From DATHTC01 sp963746805 (lineage in GTDB: Bacteria > Actinomycetota > Thermoleophilia > Gaiellales > Gaiellaceae): 48,590 nucleotides of DNA. Within the stretch, counting starts at the first letter, position 1, and the number at the start of each line of letters is the position of its first letter. Positions 19,504 through 28,271 of this stretch are shown one piece after another. The translations under genes and the position numbers were made by a program. The stretch is taken from positions 1 to 48,590 of the forward strand of contig CAVVCQ010000002.1 in NCBI GenBank assembly GCA_963746805.1, in the 5' to 3' direction. The notes beneath the pieces are model-generated. The model was not told where the DNA came from and ran no database searches. It saw only the letters and a list, made by a program, of their open reading frames with translations.

Positions 19504-21112
19504 GTGATCGCGCTCCGCAGTCGGGCGGCCCGCGCCTGGCGCGCCGTCGCGGGGCTCGCCGACGGGCCGTATGCGGCGGCAGCCGTCGTCGCGGCGGCGC
19601 TCCTCGTCTACGCCCTCGTCTCGATCGCCTGGCCGCTCGGACCGGGGCGCGACGTCGGGACCTACGTGCGCGTCTGGGTCCAGCTCTTCGACCCGGAGGC
19701 GGTCTACCCGCAGTCGATGTTGGCCCGCACGCCGTTGTCGCCGATCGTGATCGGTGTGCTGCTCGAGGCCGGCGCGGTCGTCGCCGAGATCGCCATGGCC
19801 GTCCTCTATGCGCTCTCGGTCCTCGCCTGGTGCGTCGTCGCGAGGCGCTTCGGCACCGCCGCCACGGTCGCGACCGCACTCGCGCTCCTGCTGTTCCCCG
19901 GGTACGTGATGCTCTTCCACCGGCTCTCGACCGACTCCCTCTTCGCGGCCGGGTTCGCGTTCACCGCAGTTCTCCTCGCGCGCGCGCTCGAACGGCCGAC
20001 GACGGGTCGCGCGGCGGCGCTCGGCGGCGCGGTCGCGGCGCTCGTCTTCGTGCGGCCGTCGAGCCAGGTCCTGCTGGCGCTCGGCCTGGTCCCCCTGTTG
20101 GCGCGTGGTGTCGCCCGCGAGCGCCTCGTGCGCGCGGCAGCGTTCGGCGCCGCAGCGCTGGTGCCACTGGCGGCGTGGGCGATCCACAACGGCGTCCGCT
20201 TCGACGACTACACCGTCGTGCGCGGCGGCGGCGCGACCGTGCCGTTCTTCCGCGCCTTCGTCGTCGACCGGATCGTCTCGCCCGAGAACGGCCCAGCCTC
20301 GCGCGAGCTCGCCCGGGCCGTCGACGACGACCTGCTCGTCCGCGAGCCGTACCGCTCCTACGGCGTCACGCTCGACGAGTTCTTCACCGCCGGCAGCGGC
20401 CGGATGCACGAGGACCTCGTCGGCCTCGCCGATCGCACCTGGGGCTGGGACGACGACTACGGGCACCTGTCCGCGGTCGCCCGCGAGGCGGTGCGGAAGC
20501 ACCCGGGCCGGTATGCGCGCGGCGTCCTCTCCGACCTGGGCGTGCTCCTCCGCGCGCCGCTGCTGCTCCCTGTGCCCTCCTCGGAGCCGGCTGCGCCGCC
20601 GGAGCCCGACGAGGCGCCGACGATCGTCGTGAACGGGAGGCGGCTGCCGGAGCCGAGCGAGGGCGACCTGATTCCGAGCGCGCACCAGCCGGGCCTCGCC
20701 TCCACCCCCGACGTACGCATCCGCGACGTGTGGACCTCACCGACCGAGCACCACCTGGTGTACCGCGATCCGGACGACGCGCGGCATGCACGCGAGCTCG
20801 AGAGGAACGCCGCCGACCTGCTTCGCGACTTCCCAGCGCGCGGCGGCAGCGAAGGCGCTGCGCGAGCGCTGAACTGGCTCTCGCGCGTCTACCCGCGGTC
20901 GATCTTGATCCTCGTCGTCGGGGCAGTTGCGGTCGCACTCCGCCGACCGCGCGGATGGCCGATCCCGGCCGTCCTCACCGCCGCCGCACTGCTGATCTGC
21001 GTCGTCACCATGCTCGGCGTGTACGCGGTGCCGGAGTACGTCGTGCCCGTGGCGCCCGCGTTCGTGCTGCTGGCGTCGGCCGGGCTGCTCGGGCGGAAGG
21101 AAGCCGGCGTGA
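19504..21112 (+). CDS. Multi-pass GT-C-like membrane protein
   Basis: About 535 residues, paralogue of the 4159-5760 gene. It has a leading helix, then GPGRDVGTYVRVWVQLFDPEAVYPQS in the first outer loop with acidic residues typical of GT-C enzymes. Eight or more helices follow, and then a soluble region with VREPYRSYG, RMHEDLVGL..TWGWDDDYG and RRLPEPSEGDLIPS. Two or three final helices end at LLASAGLLGR. As written, the reading frame continues into the GT2 at 21109. Removing one base from GGAAGGAAG near 21097 gives GRRKPA and a TGA overlapping the next GTG, as at 13 other junctions. I therefore annotate two genes. Confidence 0.7.
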
Positions 21113-22131
21113 TCCTCGCCTCGACGCTCGTCGTCCGTGACGAGGCGGACGTCGTCGACGCGCAGATCGCGTACCACCTCGCCGCGGGTGTCGACGTCGT
21201 GGTCGCCACCGACCACCAGTCGGAGGACGGCACCACCGAGATCCTCGAGGAGTACGAGCGGCGCGGCGTGCTTCGCCTCCTGCGCGAGAGCGGCCCGGTG
21301 CACGAGGACGTGTGGCGCACCCAGATGGCGCGGCTGGCCGCGCGCGAGCTCGGCGCCGACTGGGTGATCAACACCGACGCCGACGAGTTCTGGCTTCCGC
21401 GGCGGGGGACGCTGAAGGAGACGCTCGCGGCGGTGCCCGAGGCGATCGGCGCCGTCCATGCCGTCAGCCGCCACTTCGTCCCGCGGCCCGACGGGGAGGC
21501 GCCGTTCGACGAGCGGATGCTCCTTCGCTTCGCCGCCGCGGCGGCGCTCAACGACCCGATGAGCCCGTACCGACCGCACGGGAAGGTCGCACACCGTGGC
21601 GACCCTGCGATCGTGGTGCACCACGGCGCCCACCGCATCGACGGGCAGCCGCTGCTCACGGGCTGGCAGGCGTTCGACGTCCTCCACTTCCCGTACCGCA
21701 GCCTCGCCCAGTACGAGCGCAAGACGATGCGCCGCGCGCGGGGCGACAGCGACAGCCCGCTCGGGCAGTACGTCCGCGGCCTGCACGCACGCGAGCGGGG
21801 CCGGGTCGCCGAGGTATACGCCGAGCTGGTCGTCGACGACGAGATCGCCGCGCGTGGGCTGGCCGCCGGGTCGCTCGCCGAGGACGCGAGGCTGCGCGAC
21901 GCATTGCGGTCTCTTCGCGCCGCCGGTGGGATCCGCTCGCCTACCGGCGCCTTCCGCCTCGGCGAGCCGGCCGACGCGGCACTCCAGCCGGCCGGCACGG
22001 CCTGGGCCGAGGGAGCGGTCGACGCCGTCGCGTACCGCGACGCCGAGGTCGTCAGGCTGCTCCGGTTCGCCACCGATCTCGCGGCGCGCGTCGGGATCGT
22101 GGAGCGCCGACACGGGCGCCGCAGGGCCTGA
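21109..22131 (+). CDS. GT2-like glycosyltransferase (Glyco_tranf_2_4/GT92 type)
   Basis: 340 residues from GTG 21109. The core is ASTLVVRDEADVVDAQIAYHLAAGVD, VVATDHQSEDGTTEILEEYE, DWVINTDADEFWLPRRG (DxD plus EFW) and HFVPRPDGEAPFDERM. A C-terminal region has FDVLHFPYRSLAQYERK and AARGLAAGSLAEDARLRDAL-type residues. It matches the protein encoded at 22135-23103 along its length. All catalytic-type residues are present. It is the first of three related GT2-like genes lying side by side, presumably adding terminal or branching sugars to the glycan. Confidence 0.82.
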   Translation: MILASTLVVRDEADVVDAQIAYHLAAGVDVVVATDHQSEDGTTEILEEYERRGVLRLLRESGPVHEDVWRTQMARLAARELGADWVINTDADEFWLPRRGTLKETLAAVPEAIGAVHAVSRHFVPRPDGEAPFDERMLLRFAAAAALNDPMSPYRPHGKVAHRGDPAIVVHHGAHRIDGQPLLTGWQAFDVLHFPYRSLAQYERKTMRRARGDSDSPLGQYVRGLHARERGRVAEVYAELVVDDEIAARGLAAGSLAEDARLRDALRSLRAAGGIRSPTGAFRLGEPADAALQPAGTAWAEGAVDAVAYRDAEVVRLLRFATDLAARVGIVERRHGRRRA

Positions 22132-22134
22132 CCC

Positions 22135-23103
22135 TCAGCGGCGACCGAGCCCGGCAAGCCGCGCCGCGAGCTCGTCGACTCGGCGACCGAGCCGAACGAC
22201 CTGCGCGTCGGTGAGCACGGCGGCGTCGACCGCGACGCCGACCTCGTCGCCGCGCTGGAGCCGCCGCTGCGGGCTCCCGCCGGCCGCGAGCTTCCGAAGT
22301 CGGTCGCGGACGCGTGTGTCCTCCGCGAGCGACCCGGCAGCGAGCCCGCGCCGCGTCTCGTCGTCATCGATCACGACCTCGTCGTAGTAGCTCGACCGGT
22401 GCCCCGCGGAGACGGCGCGGCGGACCCGGACGAGGTCGGCGCGAACGTTGCCGGCGCGTTCCCACGGCGCGTTGCGTCGCTTCGACTCGATCTGCGCGCG
22501 CGACCGGAACGGGAAGTGGAGCACCTCGATCGGATACAGGTCGTTCTGTCGCTCGCCCGCGAGGCCGCGCACCGTGTGCCCGCCTTGGGAGACGTCCACC
22601 GATGGATGGCCGCGATGGATGACATGGCGGACCGGTCGGTACGACGTGGCCGGGTCGTTGATCGCAGCCGACGTGGCGAGCCTGACGGTCATGCGCTCCC
22701 AGAACGGGCGGCCGTCGTCGGGGCGCGGCACGAACACGCGCACGAGGGCGCCGACGGTCGCCACGGACTGCGGGATCGGCGCGAGCGCTGCCTTCAGCGA
22801 GCCGCCCCGCGGCCACCAGAACTCGTCCGCGTCGGCGTTGAGCACCCAGTCGGCCCCGTGCTCGGCCGCCGCGATCCTGGCCATCCTCGTCACCCATGCT
22901 CCCTGCTGGACCGGCTCCGACTCCTCCGGGATCAGGTGGAGCACCCCGGCGCGCGCGAAGCCCTCGAGGATCTCCGTCGTCCCGTCAGAGGACCGGTGAT
23001 CGGTAGCGACGATGAAGTCGACGCCGGCATCGAGGTGGAACGCGATCTGCTCGGCGATGACGTCCGCCTCGTCCCGAACCAGGATCGTCATCACGAGCCT
23101 CAT
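22135..23103 (-). CDS. GT2-like glycosyltransferase (paralogue of neighbour)
   Basis: Intact, 322 residues from the ATG at 23103. Same build as the protein at 21109: MTILVRDEADVIAEQIAFHLDAGVDF, ATDHRSSDGTTEILEG, DWVLNADADEFWWPRGGSLK with DxD, RVFVPRPDDGRPFWERM, IEVLHFPFRSRAQIESKR and RGLAAGSLAEDTRVRD. A TAGGCT hexamer lies 10 nt upstream. Its stop is 3 nt from the convergent paralogue stop, so duplication with inversion is likely. Confidence 0.85.
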   Translation of the reverse strand: MRLVMTILVRDEADVIAEQIAFHLDAGVDFIVATDHRSSDGTTEILEGFARAGVLHLIPEESEPVQQGAWVTRMARIAAAEHGADWVLNADADEFWWPRGGSLKAALAPIPQSVATVGALVRVFVPRPDDGRPFWERMTVRLATSAAINDPATSYRPVRHVIHRGHPSVDVSQGGHTVRGLAGERQNDLYPIEVLHFPFRSRAQIESKRRNAPWERAGNVRADLVRVRRAVSAGHRSSYYDEVVIDDDETRRGLAAGSLAEDTRVRDRLRKLAAGGSPQRRLQRGDEVGVAVDAAVLTDAQVVRLGRRVDELAARLAGLGRR

Positions 23104-23113
23104 CGGCGGCCCG

Positions 23114-23133
23114 AGCCTAGCCCGGTGTAGCGT
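23114..23133. promoter_or_regulatory. Divergent leaderless promoters
   Basis: Minus-strand TAGGCT (23119-23114) lies 10 nt before ATG 23103, and plus-strand TAGCGT (23128-23133) lies 9 nt before GTG 23143. The gap between the two starts is 39 nt. Confidence 0.5.
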
Positions 23134-23142
23134 TGCGCGCCG

Positions 23143-24003
23143 GTGAAGCTCGTCGAGATCCTGGTCGCCGGCCCCGACGCTGACGCGGTCGTGGCCAACG
23201 TCGCCTTCCACCTCCATGCGGGCGTCGATCTCGTCGTCGCGGACGTCTCAGACCCGGGCGTGACGCTGTCGCTCCAACCGTTCGTCGAGGCGGGGCGCAT
23301 GCGCATCGTCGAGGGCCGCCCGGGTGCCGACGAGTTGGCCCGGCTCGCGGTCGCCGAGCACCAGGCCGACTGGCTGCTCGACGCCCGTGCGAACGAGTTC
23401 TGGTGGCCGCGCGGGGCGACGCTGAAGGCGCCGCTCGAGGCCATGCCGCAGCGCTACGGGATCGTCCAGGGGCTCGTCAGGCTGTTCGCGCCTCGGCCGG
23501 GCGACGGGCCGTTCTGGGAGCGGATGACAGAGCGGCGCACGCTCGAGCCGCCCGCCGAGCCCGAGCCGCTGCCGACGGCGCTGCGTCCGCTCTACCGCGC
23601 CGATCACCGACTCAGGCTCGTGCGAGACGAGCCGGACGGGCGTGTGCCGCTGCGCGCCTGGTACCCGTTCGAGGTCCTCACCTTCCCGTTGCGAAACGCC
23701 GAGCAGGCCGAGCGGGCAGCCCGTCCCGGCCCGACCGTCGCCGATACCCGCCTCCGGGACGTGCTCGGCGGGCTCGTCGGCCCGGAGGGCCGCTACGCGC
23801 CGCCCAGCGAGGATGCTGCCCCGTTCCGCGCTCCGGACCTCGTCGACGACGCGGCCTACGCAGTCGAGTGCGCGGCCGTCGGCGAGGTCGACCTCCCGCG
23901 GCTGGAACGCACGATGGCCGACCTGGAAGCGCGTGTCGTCTGGCTGGAGCAGCGCTTCTGGCGACGCGTGCAGCGACGCGTCGCGCGCGCGGTCGGCCGG
24001 TAA
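23143..24003 (+). CDS. Degenerate GT2 paralogue, probably without catalytic activity
   Basis: Intact, 286 residues. It aligns with the two flanking GT2 proteins throughout, but catalytic motifs are altered: LVRDEADV becomes LVAGPDADAV, ATDHRSSDGTTEIL becomes VADVSDPGVTLSL, and NADADEFWWPRG becomes DARANEFWWPRG, so the DxD is gone. Fold-type residues (FWWPRG.TLK, RLFAPRPGDGPFWERMTERR, YPFEVLTFPLR) remain. A coiled-coil-like C-terminus (LERTMADLEARVVWLEQRF) is retained. The frame is open and well formed, so the gene is kept rather than decaying. Its role may be regulatory, scaffold or structural (inference). Confidence 0.75.
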   Translation: MKLVEILVAGPDADAVVANVAFHLHAGVDLVVADVSDPGVTLSLQPFVEAGRMRIVEGRPGADELARLAVAEHQADWLLDARANEFWWPRGATLKAPLEAMPQRYGIVQGLVRLFAPRPGDGPFWERMTERRTLEPPAEPEPLPTALRPLYRADHRLRLVRDEPDGRVPLRAWYPFEVLTFPLRNAEQAERAARPGPTVADTRLRDVLGGLVGPEGRYAPPSEDAAPFRAPDLVDDAAYAVECAAVGEVDLPRLERTMADLEARVVWLEQRFWRRVQRRVARAVGR

Positions 24004-24041
24004 GCCACGCGCACCGGCGCGGGGACGACGGCAAGCCCCGC

Positions 24042-24047
24042 TAGCAT
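24042..24047 (+). promoter_or_regulatory. -10-like hexamer TAGCAT
   Basis: TAGCAT lies 6 nt before GTG 24054, in a 50-nt gap after the preceding stop. Likely leaderless promoter of the Wzm/Wzt operon. Confidence 0.5.
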
Positions 24048-24053
24048 CGTCAG

Positions 24054-24947
24054 GTGTCCCAGACGCAGCTCGAGCCCACGCGGACGACGGGTCGAACCAC
24101 CGTCGCCCGCGACCCGGGCGCGCCCTCCGCGCGCCTGACGGTCATCAAGCCGAGCCCGCGCTGGCCGCACCTCGACGTCCGCGAGTTCTGGCACTTCCGC
24201 GAGCTCTTCCAGATACTCGTCTGGCGCGACCTCAAGGTCCGGTACAAGCAGACGTTCATCGGCGTCGGCTGGGCGGTGATCCAGCCCGTCATGCTGATGA
24301 TCGTCTTCTCGCTGATTTTCGGGAAGTTCGCGCAGTTCTCGTCCGAAGGTCTGCCGTACCAGGTGTTCGCATATTCCGGGCTGCTGCCGTGGACGTACTT
24401 CGCCGGTGCCCTCGCGCTCGCCGGTAGCAGCGTGGTCGGAAACGCGAACCTCGTCACGAAGGTGTACTTCCCACGGGTTTTCCTCCCCTTCGCGGCGTCC
24501 GCCGTTCCCATCGTCGACTTCGCGCTCGCGTTCATCGTCCTCATCGGCCTGATGGCCTGGTACGACCTCGGCGTCTCGTGGACGCTCGTGCTGATGCCGG
24601 CGTTCATCTTCCTGGGCTTCGTCACGGCGCTCGGAGTCGGCCTCTTCGTCTCGGCGGTCAACGTCCGCTATCGCGATGTCCCGTACGCGGTCCCGTTCGT
24701 CCTGCAGATGTGGTTTTGGCTCACGCCAGTGGCGTACGCGGTCACGGCCCTCCCCGAGCGATTCCAGTGGGTGTTCGCGCTGAATCCCATGACCGGAGTG
24801 ATCAACGGATTCCGGTGGTCGCTCCTCGGAACGCCGGCGCCGCCCCTCGGCCAGCTGGCTTTGAGCATCGGCGCCGCGCTCGTCTTCTTCGTCGGCGGGC
24901 TCGCCTATTTCCGCCGGTCGGAACCGAAGTTCGCCGACACGATCTGA
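24054..24947 (+). CDS. wzm: ABC-2 type polysaccharide export permease
   Basis: 297 residues, intact. The ABC2-membrane family of Wzm, RfbD and TagG: a cytoplasmic N-terminal region, then REFWHFRELFQILVWRDLKVRYKQT, the amphipathic gate motif of the family. Six helices follow (GVGWAVIQPVMLMIVFSLIFG, PYQVFAYSGLLPWTYFAGA, TKVYFPRVFLPFAAS, NVRYRDVPYAVPFVLQM and ALNPMTGVINGFRW segments among them). It exports a lipid-linked polysaccharide with the ATPase encoded next. Stop and start share an A (TGATG), so the two are coupled. GTG 24054 is 6 nt from TAGCAT. The gene symbol is by family. Confidence 0.93.
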   Translation: MSQTQLEPTRTTGRTTVARDPGAPSARLTVIKPSPRWPHLDVREFWHFRELFQILVWRDLKVRYKQTFIGVGWAVIQPVMLMIVFSLIFGKFAQFSSEGLPYQVFAYSGLLPWTYFAGALALAGSSVVGNANLVTKVYFPRVFLPFAASAVPIVDFALAFIVLIGLMAWYDLGVSWTLVLMPAFIFLGFVTALGVGLFVSAVNVRYRDVPYAVPFVLQMWFWLTPVAYAVTALPERFQWVFALNPMTGVINGFRWSLLGTPAPPLGQLALSIGAALVFFVGGLAYFRRSEPKFADTI

Positions 24948-26197
24948 TGAGCGCCGCGATCGCCACGCACGCACTCTCGAAGCGCTATCGGCTCGGCGAG
25001 CTGCAGGCGAGCTACGGCACGCTGCGCGACTCGATCGTCGGGCTCGTCGGGAAGGTCGGCCGCCGTCACCGGCCCGAGGAGATCTGGGCGCTCCGGGACG
25101 TCTCGTTCGAGGTCCAGGAGGGCGAGGTGCTCGGCCTCATCGGAGCCAACGGCGCCGGCAAGTCGACGCTGCTCAAGGTGCTCACGAGGATCACCGCGCC
25201 CACGTCCGGACGGGCCGAGATCCGAGGCCGCGTGGGCAGCCTCCTCGAGGTCGGGACGGGCTTCCATTCTGAGCTCACCGGGCGCGAGAACATCTACCTC
25301 AACGGCGCCGTGCTCGGGATGAAGCGGCGCGAGATCGAGCGCAAGTTCGACGACATCGTCGAGTTCTCCGGCATCTCGACCTTCCTCGACACTCCGGTGA
25401 AGCGCTACTCGAGCGGGATGTACGTCCGGCTGGCATTCTCGGTCGCGGCGCACCTCGAGCCGGAGATCCTGCTTGTCGACGAGGTGCTCGCCGTCGGCGA
25501 CGCCGAGTTCCAGCGGCGGTGCTTAGGTCGGATGGAGGATCTCGGCGACTCCGGGAGGACAGTGATCCTCGTCTCGCACAACATGCAGACGATCACGCAG
25601 CTCTGCGATCGCGTGATGCTGTTGGAGGGCGGCGCCGTCGTCGCCGACGGGCCGAGCTCGGAGACCGTGGCGGCGTACCTGCAGTCGGTGCACGGCACCG
25701 GCTCGAGCGCGTTGTGGCCGGACCTCGCCGAGGCGCCCGGCGACGATCTCGTCCGGCTACGGTCGCTGCGCGTCGTCGACGAGAGCGGCGAGACGACGAG
25801 CGCCGTCGACGTCCGCCGTCCCGTCGGTATCGAGATCGGCTTCACGGTGCTTCGTGAAGGGATCCCGATCCTTCCGAAGATCAAGATCCGGGACCGGAAC
25901 GCGGAAGTCGCGTTCAACGCCGTCGATACCAGCGCGCGCTGGGACGAGCCGACGCCGCCCGGCGACTACGTCACGACGGCGTGGATTCCCGGCAACCTCC
26001 TGAACGAGGGGCTGACCGACATCGAGGCCGGCATGCACTCGGTGGCCTCGCCGCGCCTGCACGGCCACGCCGTCGCCGGCGGGCTGGCCTTCCACGTGCA
26101 GGACCCCGCCGAAGGCGACTCCGCACGTGGGCGCTTCACGGGCCAGTGGAAGGGCGTCGTGCGGCCGCTGCTCGAGTGGACGGTCGAGGAGCGGTAA
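24947..26197 (+). CDS. wzt: ABC transporter ATPase with Wzt-type substrate-binding tail
   Basis: 416 residues, intact. Walker A GANGAGKST near residue 67, signature YSSGMYVRLAFSVA, Walker B ILLVDEVLAVGD and the H-loop SHN are all present. The first ~245 residues form the nucleotide-binding domain. From about 265 onward the Wzt-like C-terminal domain follows (RLRSLRVVDESGE, VGIEIGFTVL, YVTTAWIPGNLL, EGLTDIEAGMHS). That domain recognises a terminal modification of the glycan in O-antigen systems, so chain capping may be coupled to export here. Overlaps the GT4 gene by 22 nt at its end. Confidence 0.94.
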   Translation: MSAAIATHALSKRYRLGELQASYGTLRDSIVGLVGKVGRRHRPEEIWALRDVSFEVQEGEVLGLIGANGAGKSTLLKVLTRITAPTSGRAEIRGRVGSLLEVGTGFHSELTGRENIYLNGAVLGMKRREIERKFDDIVEFSGISTFLDTPVKRYSSGMYVRLAFSVAAHLEPEILLVDEVLAVGDAEFQRRCLGRMEDLGDSGRTVILVSHNMQTITQLCDRVMLLEGGAVVADGPSSETVAAYLQSVHGTGSSALWPDLAEAPGDDLVRLRSLRVVDESGETTSAVDVRRPVGIEIGFTVLREGIPILPKIKIRDRNAEVAFNAVDTSARWDEPTPPGDYVTTAWIPGNLLNEGLTDIEAGMHSVASPRLHGHAVAGGLAFHVQDPAEGDSARGRFTGQWKGVVRPLLEWTVEER

Positions 26198-27286
26198 CCC
26201 GCCTCTTCGTCCTCTACCGGGACTCGCCGCTGCGCCGGGCCGCGTTGGGCGCGGAGGTGGGGTCGGCGGAGCGGTACTCGTTGTTCGGCGCAGACGAGCT
26301 CGCGCGCGCGAGACTTCGCCGTCCGGCACAGCCTCGAGCCCGCGTTCGCGCCCCGCGCGCGTGAGCGGCGGCTCGACCGCGCACTACGGGCGACCGTGCG
26401 GCTGGGCGGCGGCTACGAGGGCGACTTCGCCACGGTGCTGGCCTCGCGGCGCGAGGCGAACGCCGCGGACGTCGTCCTCTCCACGGTCGACACGGTCGGG
26501 ATCCCGGCCGTGCTGCTCGGCCGTACGGGCGTGCTCCGGCCGCCGCTCGTCTACGTCAGCATCGGCCTGCCGCATCGGCTCGCGCAGCTGCGGAACGGGG
26601 TCGCCCGTCGCGTCTACGAGCGCGCGTTCAGGCGCACGGCGGCGATCGTCGCCTATGGGCACGCGGAGGCCGAGGAGCTGCGAGCGTGGCTCCCGGGCCA
26701 CGACGTGCGCTTCGTCCCGTTCGGCGTCGACACGACGTCGTTCGCGCCGCGGGACGTGGAGCCCGAGGTGGACGTGATCTCCGTCGGCATGGATCCCGAG
26801 CGCGACTACGGGTTGCTGGCGCGCGTCGCTGCGACGATGCCCGAGCGCTCGTTCTCGGTCGTCGCCTCGGCCGACCAGGTGAGGGGCCTCGGCGCAGCCA
26901 ACCTCGCCGTCGCGTCCGAGCTGCCGTTCGCCGAGGCGCAGGAGCGGATCGCGCGGGCGCGCGTCGTCGCGCTCCCTGTCCGGGACAACCTGTACTCGGG
27001 CGCGACCACGACGCTGCTGCAGGCGATGGCCGCCGGGAAGCCGGTCGTCGTCTCCCGCACGGCCGCGATCGCCGAGGGCTACGCGCTCGAGGACGGCGTC
27101 AACGTCCGGCTCGTGCCGCCGGGCGACGAGGCCGCGTTCGCCGCCGCGTTGCAAGAGTTGCTGGCCGACGAGGACGCGGCTGCCGCGCTCGGCCGCCGCG
27201 CACGGGAGACGGTCGAGCGCGAGCTCGGCTGGGACCGCTACGTCGACCGGCTGGCCGACGTGCTGCGCGACGCCGCTAGTCGCTGA
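26176..27286 (+). CDS. GT4-type glycosyltransferase
   Basis: About 369 residues corrected. The N-terminus is RLFVLYRDSPLRRAALG. A base is missing in a CG run near 26310, after which the frame is stable: FATVLASRREANAADVVLS, FVPFGVDTTSFAPRD, VDVISVGMDPERDYGLL, LYSGATTTLLQAMAAGKPVVVS. The last two segments are the donor-binding half of a GT-B enzyme. The start was set at GTG 26176, overlapping wzt, because the stop/start junction codon is GTA rather than GTG. It ends 10 nt past the start of the convergent dioxygenase stop region. Confidence 0.78.
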
Positions 27287-28230
27287 GCGCGAACCGCGCC
27301 GCCGGCGAGAGCGGGGCGCCGTTCGTCTCGGCGAGCGTGAAGTTCCGGTCCGAGAGCGACTTCAGCGCCGCGGGCGACGCGTAGGTGAACGTCGCGAGCA
27401 CGCGCGGCTTGCCCGTGGCGAAGCCGCCGCGGTGGAAGCCGCTCGTGTTGCAGAAGATCATCGTCCCCTTCGCGCCGGTGAAGGTCTCGACCGGCCTGCC
27501 CTCGATCCGCTGCGCAAGCTCGTCCTGCGGCGGGTAGTTGTCGCCGAGCGGGCGCCACGGCCAGAGCTCGCCGAGCTCCCCGCCGGGGGCGCTGCGCGGG
27601 ACGTACTCGAACGGGCCCGCCTCCTCGTCGACGTCGCGTGAGGTAGACGAACGCCTTCAGCAGGTGGCTGTCGTTGTAGTCCCGGTGCCAGCGCTGCGAC
27701 GACTGGCGCTCCGCCTCGGCGTCGGCCGGCTTCGTGTACCAGAGGTCGACGTACTCGAGCTTCGCCCAGAGGTCGAGGTACGTGTTCGCGAGGTCGAGCA
27801 TCCGCGGGTCGACGGCCAGGCCGAGCCACGGGTCGTCGAGGCCGAGCGAGGCGCCGTACGCGTTCTTGCGCACGACGAACTCCTTCGACGTGCGGCGCAG
27901 GCCCGAATCGCCGCCCGCGGCCTCCGCGGCGAGGCCGGCCTCGGTCTCGGAGACGAACCGCTGTCCGTCCTCGTCGAGGCGCTGCCACACCGCCGGATCG
28001 GGGAACAGCTCGGCGAACGGGAGGACGCAGAAGCCCTCGGTGCGGAGCGCGTCGACGATGCGCTGCTGGGTCTCGTCGAGCAGCGGCCGCTCCTGCGAGA
28101 AACGGCGCCTGCTGGCGCGGTTCGCGCCGACGCGATCGTGGAGCTTGTACGTCGCGACGACCCCGCGCCGCTCGATCCTGGTGCCCACGGCATGGGCGCG
28201 CGCAGCGAGCTTCGTCCGGTTCCTGTGCAT
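27276..28230 (-). CDS. Fe(II)/2-oxoglutarate dioxygenase, phytanoyl-CoA hydroxylase family
   Basis: About 317 residues. An N-terminal TQQRIVDALRTEGFCVLPFAELF segment leads into the double-stranded beta-helix fold. WHRDYND supplies the HxD iron ligands, and CNTSGFHRGG the distal His. FVVRKNAYG precedes them. One indel near 27640 breaks the frame after KAFVYLT; the corrected reading is DVDEEAGPFEYVPRSAPGG. This family hydroxylates small molecules or sugars. In a glycan locus it may oxidise a sugar or acyl substituent (inference). ATG 28230 is 7 nt after TACGGT. Confidence 0.85.
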
Positions 28231-28237
28231 GCGCGCA

Positions 28238-28262
28238 ACCGTACCGGTGACTGCTCTACGCT
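28238..28262. promoter_or_regulatory. Divergent leaderless promoters
   Basis: Minus-strand TACGGT (28243-28238) lies 7 nt before ATG 28230, and plus-strand TACGCT (28257-28262) lies 9 nt before ATG 28272. Confidence 0.5.
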
Positions 28263-28271
28263 CGCCCCGGT

